From Pirellulaceae bacterium (GTDB lineage Bacteria > Planctomycetota > Planctomycetia > Pirellulales > Pirellulaceae): a stretch of DNA of 64,000 nucleotides. This document shows, piece by piece, positions 55,916-64,000 of the stretch (positions are counted from its first letter, which is position 1; each line of letters opens with the position of its first letter). The notes beneath the pieces were generated by a model. The model was not told the DNA's origin. It ran no database searches and saw only the letters and a list, made by a program, of their open reading frames with translations. Location: assembly GCA_026004795.1 (NCBI GenBank), contig BPJV01000006.1, positions 62,001-126,000 on the forward strand, read 5' to 3'. The translations under genes and the position numbers were made by a program.

Positions 55916-57676
55916 TCAATCGGCAAGCGTCGCCGCCCGTAGGTAGGGAACCATGGCGTGAGCGGCGTCGACAACCAACGTGCGATAGCGTTCCGCCTCT
56001 GCATCGCTCAACCGCTCCCCCGTAACCACTACCTGCACACGGAACACCGCCGGTTGCAATTTCACCAGTCCCAGCAACTTCGCCCCCCCCCTCCGCTCGG
56101 CAGCGTGCACACGCCAGGCATCTTGGCCGGTCGCATCCATGCTGACATACCACAAGTACGTGGGCCCATGGACCGCATCTTGCCACATCACTTCGTCCAC
56201 CAGCATTTCCCCGCCGTCGGTCCCTGGCGACGGTTCGACGCGCTGAGTCTCCCGCCGTACCAAGGTTCTGCCGGGGCCCATCAAGGCCCATTCCGCGGGC
56301 ACGTAACGGGCAAATGGAAACTCCACCGCCACTTGCACGGGAAACTCCTCCGCCCGATAGGTCCACCCGGCGGCGAAGCCGGGATGGACCAACGTCGCCA
56401 CCGGATGGCGGATCAGCCGGAAATCGACGCGCTGCATCCCCGACCAGGGCGTGGGCAACCGCGACTCGGTAAAAACGCTTGCCGCCGTGGACGGATCCAA
56501 CTGCAGATGCGGTAGCGTGCGAGCGCGCGTCGGATCGCTGGCCAACCGCCATCCCCCGCCGATCAACACCCCCGTGGCGACCACCAGGCTGGCCCAGAAT
56601 CCCCCGCGTCGCCACGCCTGCGGCAATTCCGCTGGCCGCGCCTCGTGCTCGGTGCGGGACGATCGACTGCGGCGACCGGAATCGGCCGGGTCGGCGCCCG
56701 GCCAGCACGCAACGCGATTAAAAAACGTGTGCCAACCGCCACTGGTAACCGTACGAATCGGAAACGGCTTGAACACCTCACGCAGCCCTACGTAGGTCAA
56801 CGCCAGAGCAGCGCATTGAAGCCCCATCACCCCCACGTGCAGGACCATCAGCCGTCCGCCGTGCGACAGATCCACCTCGAGCCACTCCAACCCGAGGCTC
56901 ACCACCATCAATCGCGCCACGTCTCCCCACCACTGCCACAGGGGCACCGAGCCCATCAACAGCACGGCCGTAATCAAACTCACGCGGCCAACGACGGCCA
57001 TCCCCGCGGCGATTCCCAGCAACACGACCAGGCCGCCCATCGAATTGGTCAGCACTTGATCGACCAACAGCCGCTTGGCGGCCAATTCCCACACGATCCC
57101 ATCCAAGGCGTGAGGCACTCCTACGGCATCCAGCATGGCGCTGGCCGCGCTCGCCCCCCACCGTTGCAACCAGAACTCCCACCGCTCGGCGCCCCCCAGC
57201 GTCGGAAGCGTGATCGCCGTCAACGTGATCCAGGCAACCACTTGATGCCACGGATTGCCCCGCCAACGGACGAGCGCCCAGGCCGCGAACATTCCCAGGG
57301 CACTGACCTGAGCCAGCCAGGGAGAAACAATCGCGGCTGCCGCCACCCCCAACGCGACGGTCACTACAGCCACCCCCAACGCGGCCCTCCACCGGCGCGC
57401 CACCATCGCTCCGTCCCGTTTCCCGTGACGCCACACCTGCCAGGCGACCAAGCCCAGGGCCAGCGGCGCCCAGCGGTATTGCCGATCGATGGCCAGTTGC
57501 CTTACTTGCTCGACCAGCAACGGTGATAAGCCGATCAGGCCGGCCATCAGCAACACATCTTCGGCACGCCACCGCCGCGGCACGGAGATCGCCGGCTCCG
57601 GCAACGATCCACAGGCATCGGCGGCAGGGGACTGGCTGGCGGTCGAAGTAACTTCCACGGACACGTTGGAATTCAT
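55916..57676 (-). CDS. Exosortase-like membrane protein lacking the catalytic cysteine, with EpsI-like domain
   Basis: 586 aa from the ATG at 57676. Residues about 45-300 form eight or so transmembrane helices with exosortase layout: GVPHALDGIVWELAAKRLLV resembles the GVxxxxxGxxIE lead-in, VARLM (Arg255) matches the conserved Arg, and DLSHGG (His272) the conserved His. Where exosortases have the nucleophilic Cys (AEACSG), this protein has LTNSMGGL (210-216), with no Cys within 60 residues. The C-terminal half (about 330-586) is an exported EpsI-like domain (FPVQVAVEFPFARYVPAEW). Exosortases sort PEP-CTERM-type proteins alongside exopolysaccharide genes; the neighbouring gmd fits, but this copy is probably inactive or mechanistically different. 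Confidence 0.75.
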   Translation of the reverse strand: MNSNVSVEVTSTASQSPAADACGSLPEPAISVPRRWRAEDVLLMAGLIGLSPLLVEQVRQLAIDRQYRWAPLALGLVAWQVWRHGKRDGAMVARRWRAALGVAVVTVALGVAAAAIVSPWLAQVSALGMFAAWALVRWRGNPWHQVVAWITLTAITLPTLGGAERWEFWLQRWGASAASAMLDAVGVPHALDGIVWELAAKRLLVDQVLTNSMGGLVVLLGIAAGMAVVGRVSLITAVLLMGSVPLWQWWGDVARLMVVSLGLEWLEVDLSHGGRLMVLHVGVMGLQCAALALTYVGLREVFKPFPIRTVTSGGWHTFFNRVACWPGADPADSGRRSRSSRTEHEARPAELPQAWRRGGFWASLVVATGVLIGGGWRLASDPTRARTLPHLQLDPSTAASVFTESRLPTPWSGMQRVDFRLIRHPVATLVHPGFAAGWTYRAEEFPVQVAVEFPFARYVPAEWALMGPGRTLVRRETQRVEPSPGTDGGEMLVDEVMWQDAVHGPTYLWYVSMDATGQDAWRVHAAERRGGAKLLGLVKLQPAVFRVQVVVTGERLSDAEAERYRTLVVDAAHAMVPYLRAATLAD

Positions 57677-57762
57677 CGTCGATAGGGCAAATCGTATTAT
57701 GAGAGCCAAAAACCTGGGGCGTGACAAACCAATCAACCTTGGGCGGCAAGCACGCCAGTCAC

Positions 57763-58785
57763 TCAACGGCCTGGCAGCGACCGTACCAACTCGCGCTGCA
57801 CCGCCATATCGTGCTCGACCATCTCCACGACCATCGCTTCGAACGACTTTTCGGGCTGCCATCCCAGCAACCGGCGGGCTTTTCCTGCGTCCCCCACCAA
57901 ACGGGCCGGGTCGGCCTTGCGCTGGAATCGGGAATCGAAGACGACATACTCCGTCCAGTCTAAATCCAAATGGCCGAAGGCAATCTCCAACCAATCGCGC
58001 ACGCGATGCAGCGTACCAGTAGCGAACACGCAGTCCGTCGGCGCGTCCGCTTGCAACAGCGCGAAAAAGCCGCGCACATAATCGGGTGCGTACCCCCAAT
58101 CGCGCTGGGCATCGATGTTCCCCAGCGGCAGTTCCGTTTGCAGCCCCAACTTGATCCGCGCCGCCGACTGCGTGATCTTCCGCGTCACGAACGATTCCCC
58201 CCGTCGCGGCGATTCATGGTTGAAGCAAATTGCGTTGCACGCGAACAGTTCGAACGCTTCACGATAGATGCGCACCATGTTGGTGGCGAACGACTTGGCC
58301 GCGCCGTACGGCGTGATCGGCACATGCGGCGTCTCCTCGTGCTGAGGAACGACCGTCGGATGCCCAAAGATCTCGCTACTGCTGGTATGAAGAAATCGTG
58401 GCGAGGGACGCAGGTCACGCATCACTTCTAACAGTCGCAACGTCCCCATAGCGGTGAAGTCGCACGTCGATTCGGGGATCTCGAAACTCACCCCCACGTG
58501 ACTTTGGCCCGCCAGGTGATAGACCTCGTGCGGTTGGATGTCGACCAACAATCGTCGGAGGGTGGTTAAATCCTCCAAGTCGGCGTAGTGGAGAAACAGC
58601 CGCTGGCGATAAACACTGTCATCACAGGTCAAATGATCCAACCGCGGCCGCACCGTCCGACTACTTCGCCGCACGATTCCATGCACCAGGTAGCCTTCGG
58701 CCAGCAGCAATTCGGCCAGGTAGCTTCCATCCTGCCCCGTGATGCCCGTGATCACCGCCCGCTTGGAGTTGTTTTTGCTGCCCAT
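57763..58785 (-). CDS. gmd: GDP-mannose 4,6-dehydratase
   Basis: 340 aa from the ATG at 58785; the longer frame would begin with a TTG. The NADP-binding start is AVITGITGQDGSYLAELLL, with FLHTSSSEIFG and the YGAAKSF active-site YxxxK. NHESPRRGESFVTRKI is the GMD signature. It makes GDP-4-keto-6-deoxymannose for fucose, rhamnose or perosamine. It is 86 bases upstream of the exosortase-like gene on the same strand, so the two are likely transcribed together and tie the sorting protein to polysaccharide. Confidence 0.95.
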   Translation of the reverse strand: MGSKNNSKRAVITGITGQDGSYLAELLLAEGYLVHGIVRRSSRTVRPRLDHLTCDDSVYRQRLFLHYADLEDLTTLRRLLVDIQPHEVYHLAGQSHVGVSFEIPESTCDFTAMGTLRLLEVMRDLRPSPRFLHTSSSEIFGHPTVVPQHEETPHVPITPYGAAKSFATNMVRIYREAFELFACNAICFNHESPRRGESFVTRKITQSAARIKLGLQTELPLGNIDAQRDWGYAPDYVRGFFALLQADAPTDCVFATGTLHRVRDWLEIAFGHLDLDWTEYVVFDSRFQRKADPARLVGDAGKARRLLGWQPEKSFEAMVVEMVEHDMAVQRELVRSLPGR

Positions 58786-58969
58786 CCGCTGCCGTACCAA
58801 CCAATGCTGAATCGCCGCACCTTTCCCATCACCAATATCCAATTATTGCTCGCGATTTCCCTCCGCGATACCCTTTTCGGCCCATTCTCGCTCTTCCTTC
58901 CCCATCCATTCTTGCTCTCCCTTCCCCGTCCATTCTTGGTCTCCCTTCCCCAAAGACACTCAAATCCCA

Positions 58970-59830
58970 GCGCCCCACCTCCCCTGGGAGGCGAGAACCC
59001 GCACCCAGCTCACCACGGTGTTATCGTGCGCGTCAAAAAAGCGCCCCACCGCCCCCCTGTGAGGCGAGAACCAGCACCGTCGTTTCCTACTCTGAACCAT
59101 CGCGGCCCTCTTCCCCACCTCTCCGCGGAGGCTCACACCATCACGGACCTAATCCGCGCTGATCCATCAACGCCTTCTTCCTCACCTCCCCCGTGAGGCG
59201 AATACCAACACGGAGATAATCCGCGCTGAATCATCAACGCCTTCTTCCTCACCTCCCCCGTGAGGCGAATACCAACACGGGCATTTCCACCACCCGACCT
59301 TCCCGCCTCACGGGGGAGGTCGGCTCGGAAGCAGCAAGTCCATCGGACCATCTACCTGGTCGCTGGCCAAAGCTTTGCAGCTACCATCCCTTTGGTCCCC
59401 GAGCCGGGAGGGGGCCACACGACGCAGCGGTCCGCGAGCCGAGAGGGGGGCCTAACGACGCAGTTTCGCCCAAAAGCCTTGCCGAAGAGCCCTCCCCCGG
59501 CTGCGCCGACCCCTCCCGTTGGAAAAGTCTGGTTATTGAGTAGCTTTGCAAGTCGTGGTTTTTCCAACGGGAGGGGTGGGAAGACTTGGAATGCTCACCT
59601 CGTGCGTTGCTTTATGCTATGGCGTCTCACAGCTGTCGCCTTCTTCCTCACCTCCCCCGTGAGGCGAATACCAACTCAGGCATTTCCTCCACCCAACCTT
59701 CCCGCCTCACGGGGGAGGTCGGCTCGGATGCAGCAAGTTCATCGGACCATCTACCTGGTCGCTGGCCAAAGCTTTGCAGCTACCATTCCTTTGGTCCCCG
59801 AGCCGGGAGGGGGCCACTGTTAGATAGGTC
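58970..59830. repeat. Composite palindromic repeat array, block 2
   Basis: Several CACCTCCCCCGTGAGG half-elements (from 58976) lead to two composite units. The first has B arms at 59251-59267 and 59304-59320, the GCAGCAAGT linker, C modules near 59400-59455 and D arms at 59509-59526 and 59560-59577. The second has B arms at 59650-59666 and 59703-59719 and the same linker, but ends after one C module near 59820, next to the DUF559 gene. Directly upstream (58850-58965) is a triple of near-identical CTTCCCCATCCATTCTTG phrases. No gene is supported in 58786-59876. Confidence 0.88.
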
Positions 59831-59876
59831 CGGACGTCCGCCCAATTTCGTGCGGCCAAACGTCTTACTGGATCGA

Positions 59877-60293
59877 CTACTTGTCCTTTCGCTTCACCCG
59901 TATCCCCGATGGTCTCGGCGCGCGGCGATGGTAGGAGTAATCGAGGCCAAGATGAGCGGCAATAGCATGTCCAACAGCATCGACATTCTCCAACACGTCG
60001 CTGTTGTGGAATCTTAATACCTTCCACCCAAGGCCCTCTAACACCGCTTGACGGCAAACGTCGTTTTCGATCGTGTTGTCATGGTAATCGCCGTCCAGCT
60101 CAATAATCAGTTTTCTCCCTACGCACGCGAAGTCGGCGAAGAACCGGTCGACTGGGTGTTGCCGGCGAAATCTTAAGCCGCACAGCTGTTCATTGCGCAG
60201 GTAAGCCCAAAGTAGCGTCTCTGCCGGTGTCGCTTGGCGGCGAAGCTTGCGAGCTACTGCCTTCGTCCGGCTATTGCGTGGAGCGTCGCGCAT
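59877..60293 (-). CDS. DUF559 endonuclease-domain protein
   Basis: 138 aa from the ATG at 60293; the frame is open 27 codons further. Family features occur in order: KLRRQATPAETLLWAYLRNE, GLRFRRQHPVDRFFADFACV, the catalytic-like LIIELDGDYH (Glu, Asp, His of the PD-(D/E)XK/Vsr-type core) and GWKVLRFHNSDVLENVDAV. DUF559 proteins are Vsr-like nucleases, common in single copy near mobile or repetitive DNA. All key residues are present. It lies in the middle of the repeat blocks, with repeats within 60 bases of its 3' end. Confidence 0.88.
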   Translation of the reverse strand: MRDAPRNSRTKAVARKLRRQATPAETLLWAYLRNEQLCGLRFRRQHPVDRFFADFACVGRKLIIELDGDYHDNTIENDVCRQAVLEGLGWKVLRFHNSDVLENVDAVGHAIAAHLGLDYSYHRRAPRPSGIRVKRKDK

Positions 60294-60534
60294 GGAACAC
60301 TGCGGCAGCCAAGCCGCCCCTCCTGGTGAATAGGTTTTCCCAAATTGCAATATAGAGTCACCAGCATTTCTCACGGGAGGAGTAGCGGATACCGCGGCCG
60401 CTGCCCCTTTTCCGGTGAAACAGCCTGGACATTGTCTGGCTTCACGGTTTGCTGACTATTTTAACCGGAGCGGTAAAATGTTTGGTAGCGTCGTCCACCC
60501 TCTATGGAAACGTTGGAGCATGGGATGGCTTCAT
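60294..60534. other. Non-repeat stretch upstream of the DUF559 gene
   Basis: About 240 bases without recognisable repeats or genes, probably containing the DUF559 promoter; the AT-rich part (60330-60365) is the likeliest site. Confidence 0.35.
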
Positions 60535-60970
60535 TGCCTCGTTCCCAGGTAGAGCCTGGGAACCAGAGAATTGGCTTTCAGCCAACGATGATCATTCTGC
60601 CGTCCCTCACCTCGTGCGTTGATTCAGGCGTCGCCGCCACGAGCTTCCCACCCTTCCCCACCTCCCCCGTGAGGCGAATACCAACACGGGCATTTCGACC
60701 ACCCCACCTTCCCGCCTCACGGGGGAGGTCGGCTCGGGAATTACCACTACGGCATCCAAGCGAGCAGATGCAGAAACCACCACCAAGCGATGCCTCACCA
60801 ACGATTCCCGAGCCGGGAGGGGGCCACATGGCGCAACGATTCCCGAGCCGGGAGGGGGCCACATGGCGCAACGATTCCCGAGCCGGGAGGGGGCCACATG
60901 GCGCAACGGTCCCCGAGCCGGGAGGGGGCCACATGGCGCAGCGGTCCCCGAGCCGGGAGGGGGGCCTAAC
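60535..60970. repeat. Composite palindromic repeat array, block 3, with 35-bp tandem
   Basis: A short GTTCCCAGG module (60538-60570) is followed by a B hairpin (perfect 17-bp arms 60660-60676 and 60713-60729), the GAATTACCAC linker, and then the C module in five tandem copies of exactly 35 bp, starting at 60807, 60842, 60877, 60912 and 60947. Each copy has CCCGAGCCGGGAGGGGGCC followed by ACATGGCGCA; copies differ by a few bases. No D hairpin follows. Confidence 0.88.
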
Positions 60971-61227
60971 GACACGACCAGCCACACAATACGCACGGCC
61001 AGCTTGATCGGCAAAGCTTGACAGGCAAGCCGACGTGAAATATCCATGAATACAGGGAAACCGTCTTCCCACCCCTGTTCATCGATTACAATTGGGCAGA
61101 CGCGAGGGGTGACGATTTCGTCACGTCTTCGCAAGATGGCAATCGCGTTGGTATGCAGCCCCGAGTTTTCGCAGCGTGTGAGACCTATGCCCCATCTTGG
61201 ATAAGTGACGGCCGCCAAGGTTGACAT
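60607..61227 (-). CDS. Possible remnant gene running into repeats
   Basis: Low-confidence frame of 206 codons starting with ATG at 61227. The first 77 residues read like a normal protein (RWGIGLTRCENSGLHTNAIA, TPRVCPIVIDEQGWEDGFPV). After about 60995 the frame is simply the translation of the C and B repeats (LPARES, PPPGSG). One explanation is a gene truncated by the repeat array. I do not recognise the domain. It may not be expressed. Confidence 0.3.
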   Translation of the reverse strand: MSTLAAVTYPRWGIGLTRCENSGLHTNAIAILRRRDEIVTPRVCPIVIDEQGWEDGFPVFMDISRRLACQALPIKLAVRIVWLVVSLGPPPGSGTAAPCGPLPARGPLRHVAPSRLGNRCAMWPPPGSGIVAPCGPLPARESLVRHRLVVVSASARLDAVVVIPEPTSPVRREGGVVEMPVLVFASRGRWGRVGSSWRRRLNQRTR

Positions 61228-61714
61228 TCGGCGTGGTAGAGGCGGCCTCTCGTCTGGAGTCCCCGCCCATCACCCCCACCTTGGAGTCCTTCCCTATCCA
61301 CCAAATGGGACTATGCTATGCTGCAGTACTCGGCGGATGGACGCCAAACGCCGATAGTCGCCCAAGGCCGTCGCAACCGATGAGACACTCCGCCAAGGAG
61401 CCGCGTGCGATCGGTCGGGAGGCCGCCATCCAACGCCGCTTGGCGATCAATAACCATTACCAATATCCGGTCTTCCCAGCACCTGTAGGTCATTCTCGCC
61501 CTGCAGATCGCACGATCGGCCGGGTGGACCGAAACGAACACGAGATTACCACCGCGTGGTATCCTAGTGACGCCACCGCGTCGAAGTAGGACACGTTCCC
61601 ATGGGAGGCACCTCAAGTGTCACCCACGGGAACGAAGTACGCGCCGACCCAGCCAATTTTCCGTGGCATTTTTCGCATTTATTCCAATCCGTGGTAACGC
61701 AGAGGCCTCGCCCT
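61228..61714. other. Non-coding stretch between repeat blocks
   Basis: Nearly 490 bases with frames on both strands (61221-61589 plus; 61311-61616 minus) that lack any recognisable motif or ribosome binding site. It contains a CGTTCCCATGGGAG/GGGAACG dyad near 61590-61632. I see nothing supportable as a gene. Confidence 0.35.
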
Positions 61715-62230
61715 TTCCCCACATCCCCCGTGAAGCGATTATCAACGCTGGGATAGCGCGATCCATTGCTGGCTCAGACGCTGCTGCCTCTTTCCCCACC
61801 TCCCCCGTGAGGCTCACACCATCACGGACCTAATCCGCGCTGATCCATCAACGCCTTCTTCCTCACCTCCCCCATGAGGCGAATACCAACTCAGGCATTT
61901 CCTCCACCCCACGTTCCCGCCTCACGGGGGAGGTCGGCTCGGATGCAGCAAGTTCATCGGACCATCAACCTGGTCGCTGGCCAAAGCTTTGCAGCTACCA
62001 TCCCTTTGGTCCCCGAGCCGGGAGGGGGCCACATGACGCAGCGGTCCCCCGAGCCGCGAGGCGGGCCACACGACGCAGCTTCACCGGAGAGCCTTGCTGA
62101 AAAACCCTCCCCCGGCTGCGCCGACCCCTCCCGTGGGAAAAGTCCGGTTATTGAGTAGCTTTGCAAGTCGTGGTTTTTCCAACGGGAGGGGTAGGGGTGA
62201 TTTCGGAACTGCGCCGACCTCTCCCGTCCT
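61715..62230. repeat. Composite palindromic repeat array, block 4
   Basis: Half-elements at 61720 and 61798, then a unit with B arms at 61865-61881 and 61918-61934 (one mismatch), the ATGCAGCAAGT linker, two C modules (about 62012-62070) and D arms at 62124-62141 and 62175-62192 (one mismatch). The same order B, linker, C, D as in blocks 1 and 2. Confidence 0.88.
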
Positions 62231-62339
62231 TCAAAATGCTCGATTTACGCAAGTTCACCCACAAGCTTCAATGTCACCACGACGGGAGGGGTGAGGAGAT
62301 TGGGAGCTGTGTCGAGGACTTCCGTTGCAGAAGCTTGTT

Positions 62340-62610
62340 GCCTCGTTGCCTCGTTCCCAGGCTCCGCCTGGGAACGCCCTGCACCAGAGGCTCCGCCTCA
62401 CAATCGCTCTTTCATTCGCGTAAAGCCCTACACCAGTAACTCCGCCTCGCGATGTGCAGGCGGAGCCTGCGAGGCATTGGGTTCCCAGGCAGAGCCTGGG
62501 AACCAGAGAACCATGAAGCGCTCGAGCCACTGCTTTTTCCTTTCCTCGTTCCCAGGCTCCGCCTGGGAACGCCCTGCATCAGAGACTCTGCCTCACGATC
62601 GCCCCTGTCC
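62340..62610. repeat. GTTCCCAGGC-type repeat modules
   Basis: Three palindromic cores GTTCCCAGGC...GCCTGGGAAC at about 62353, 62480 and 62558, with the associated AGAGGCTCCGCCTCACAATC and GCAGGCGGAGCCTGC arms. They form the 3' border of the repetitive region just before the rfbB start. Confidence 0.8.
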
Positions 62611-62668
62611 GCACGCCGTACCAACCGTGCGCCCGCTCGCTGGACATTCCCTACTCGCTAACTAACCG

Positions 62669-63776
62669 ATGACTTCGAACACTCCACAACGCCGCATCCT
62701 GGTCACCGGGGGAGCCGGTTTTATCGGCTCGAACCTGGTCCGCTACTTGATCGACCAAGGCCACACGGTCCTGAACGTCGACAAGCTGACCTATGCCGGC
62801 AACTTGAACTCGCTGGCCGACATCGCCGATCATCCGCAGTACCAGTTCGCTCAGCGTCGACATCACCGACGAAGCGGCCATCCGCGAGCTGTTTACGGAG
62901 TTTCGGCCCGACGCGGTGATGCACCTGGCCGCCGAAAGCCACGTCGACCGGTCGATCGATGGCCCCGACATCTTCATCCACACCAACGTCGTCGGCACGC
63001 TGACCATGCTCAAGGAAGCCCTGCGGTACTGGCAAGGGCTGGACGCCGACGCCCGCGAGGCTTTCCGCTTCCTGCACGTGTCGACCGACGAGGTGTACGG
63101 ATCGCTCAGCGACGATGGCTACTTCACCGAGCAGACCGCCTACGACCCGCACTCGCCCTACTCGGCCAGCAAAGCCGCCTCGGATCACCTGGCCCGAGCC
63201 TGGTTCCACACCTACGGTTTGCCGGTGATGGTCTCCAACTGCTCGAACAACTACGGCCCGTACCAGTTTCCCGAGAAGCTGATTCCGGTGGTGATCCTCA
63301 AGTGCTTGCGCGAGGAGCCGATTCCGGTGTACGGCCGCGGCGAGAACGTTCGCGATTGGCTGTTCGTTGAAGACCACTGCCACGCCTTGGCCACGATCAT
63401 CGACCGCGGGAGTCCCGGCGAGACGTACAACATCGGCGGCAACAACGAGATGCGGAACATCGACCTGGTGCGGCTGCTGTGCCAGTTGCTCGACGAGCTC
63501 TCGCCGCGCCCCAGCGCCGGCGGCACTTCGCCCCCCAGCTACGCCGACCTGATCACCTTCGTCGCCGACCGTCCCGGGCACGACTGGCGGTACGCCATCG
63601 ACGCCAGCAAGATCCGTCGCCAGCTCGGTTGGTCCCCCCGCCACGACCGCCACACCGGATTCCGCAAGACCGTCCAATGGTACCTCGACAACCAATCCTG
63701 GTGGCAACCCATCCTCGACGGAACCTACCGATTGGAACGTCAAGGAACTGGGTTGGCCAAGGGAGGTGAGTCGTGA
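62669..63776 (+). CDS. rfbB: dTDP-glucose 4,6-dehydratase, with one frameshift
   Basis: The first frame encodes [20 protein letters not shown] and YQFAQ; the second continues [41 protein letters not shown] (Thr-Asp-Glu active site), [13 protein letters not shown] (YxxxK) and [17 protein letters not shown]. Joining needs removal of one base, an extra C at 62855 between the codons for Gln and Val. The whole would be about 368 residues, a normal length. It makes dTDP-4-keto-6-deoxyglucose for rhamnose. The overlap GTGA with the next gene indicates an intact operon, so either a recent mutation or a sequencing error is likely. Confidence 0.9.
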
Positions 63777-64000
63777 TCGTTTTGCTAGGTGGCAGCGGGT
63801 ACGTGGGGACAGCCTTTCGTCGCTTTCTCAAGGCGCAGGAGATTCCCTTTGAAAGCTGGTCTCGGGTCGAAATCGACTACTACGATCCACGGGCCCTTCG
63901 CCAGGCGCTTGAGCGCGTCGGGGCGGAGTTCCTGATCAACTGTGCCGGCTACACGGGCAAACCCAACGTCGACGCGTGCGAGATTCACAAGACCGAATGC
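63773..64000 (+). CDS. dTDP-4-dehydrorhamnose reductase-like protein, 3' end cut by window
   Basis: 76 codons visible, from a GTG that overlaps the rfbB stop as GTGA, with GGGAGG seven bases upstream. The N-terminus [18 protein letters not shown] is a Rossmann GxxGxxG start; [18 protein letters not shown] resembles the RmlD INCAAYTxVDxAE segment, although it has GKPN in place of the usual residues. A sugar-nucleotide reductase of the RmlD/SDR type is likely. The enzyme after rfbB fits dTDP-rhamnose synthesis. Confidence 0.8.
   Translation, partial: MIVLLGGSGYVGTAFRRFLKAQEIPFESWSRVEIDYYDPRALRQALERVGAEFLINCAGYTGKPNVDACEIHKTEC

Noticed and set aside
57677-58099. 141-codon N-terminal extension of the exosortase-like frame
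   Set aside because: It overlaps the end of gmd in another frame and lacks membrane features; the ATG at 57676 fits the family.
60807-60981. CRISPR array
   Set aside because: The 35-bp period has no unique spacers; the entire unit repeats and no cas gene is present.
61221-61589. 122-codon plus frame between repeat blocks
   Set aside because: No motif, no ribosome binding site, and mixed composition typical of non-coding sequence.

Overview
The window looks like chromosome of a planctomycete, most likely of the Pirellulales. Lineage-typical families recur: a DUF1549/DUF1553 protein, a DUF1559 pilin-like protein, DUF4159, a BBP7-type outer-membrane barrel, an exosortase-like gene and CsrA. 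An LptD homologue, an OmpA-like lipoprotein and a parvulin show a Gram-negative-type envelope. The genus cannot be fixed from the sequence alone.

Layout. 1-455: end of a helical protein of unknown role. 762-16447 (minus): a tightly packed eight-gene run, read as TPR/metallopeptidase, DUF4159, MoxR ATPase, DUF58, BatA/VWA, a giant coiled-coil membrane protein, a second VWA/GATase-like protein and a caspase-fold protein without its cysteine; a DUF1549/DUF1553 gene lies just upstream. 18541-20573 (plus): GlcF-like Fe-S protein, a small unknown protein and a CsrA with a C-terminal extension. 20812-33296: envelope genes (parvulin, LptD-like, a degenerate ABC exporter, a Pro/Ser/Asn-rich membrane protein, an OmpA-like lipoprotein, BBP7 barrel). 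33462-39870: sialidase, divergent queE/queF, sugar isomerase, methyltransferase, TIGR01777 epimerase and a Gly/Met-rich secreted protein. 40282-45000: a selenocysteine tRNA, a phosphopantetheinyl transferase, an MntR regulator with tandem palindromic operators, a DUF1559 protein and a double universal stress protein. 44948-52098: KaiC/RecA-like ATPase coupled to a Prc-type protease, CbiX chelatase and pyruvate phosphate dikinase. 52099-64000: a repeat-rich, gene-poor accessory region with an esterase, a decayed IS5-type transposase, an exosortase-like gene without its catalytic cysteine, gmd, a DUF559 endonuclease, and at the end rfbB (one frameshift) followed by an rfbD-like gene. The sugar-nucleotide genes point to a surface polysaccharide locus.

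Main points for follow-up: a clear tRNA-Sec in a planctomycete; a modular family of palindromic repeats (six copies of a composite unit of about 300-350 bp within 8 kb) surrounding a DUF559 endonuclease gene; three proteins that keep a recognisable fold but lack catalytic residues (caspase-like, ABC exporter, exosortase); and two 16-bp palindromes between mntR and a pilin-like gene. Start codons were re-chosen where ribosome binding sites, signal peptides or neighbouring genes argue against the longest reading frame.
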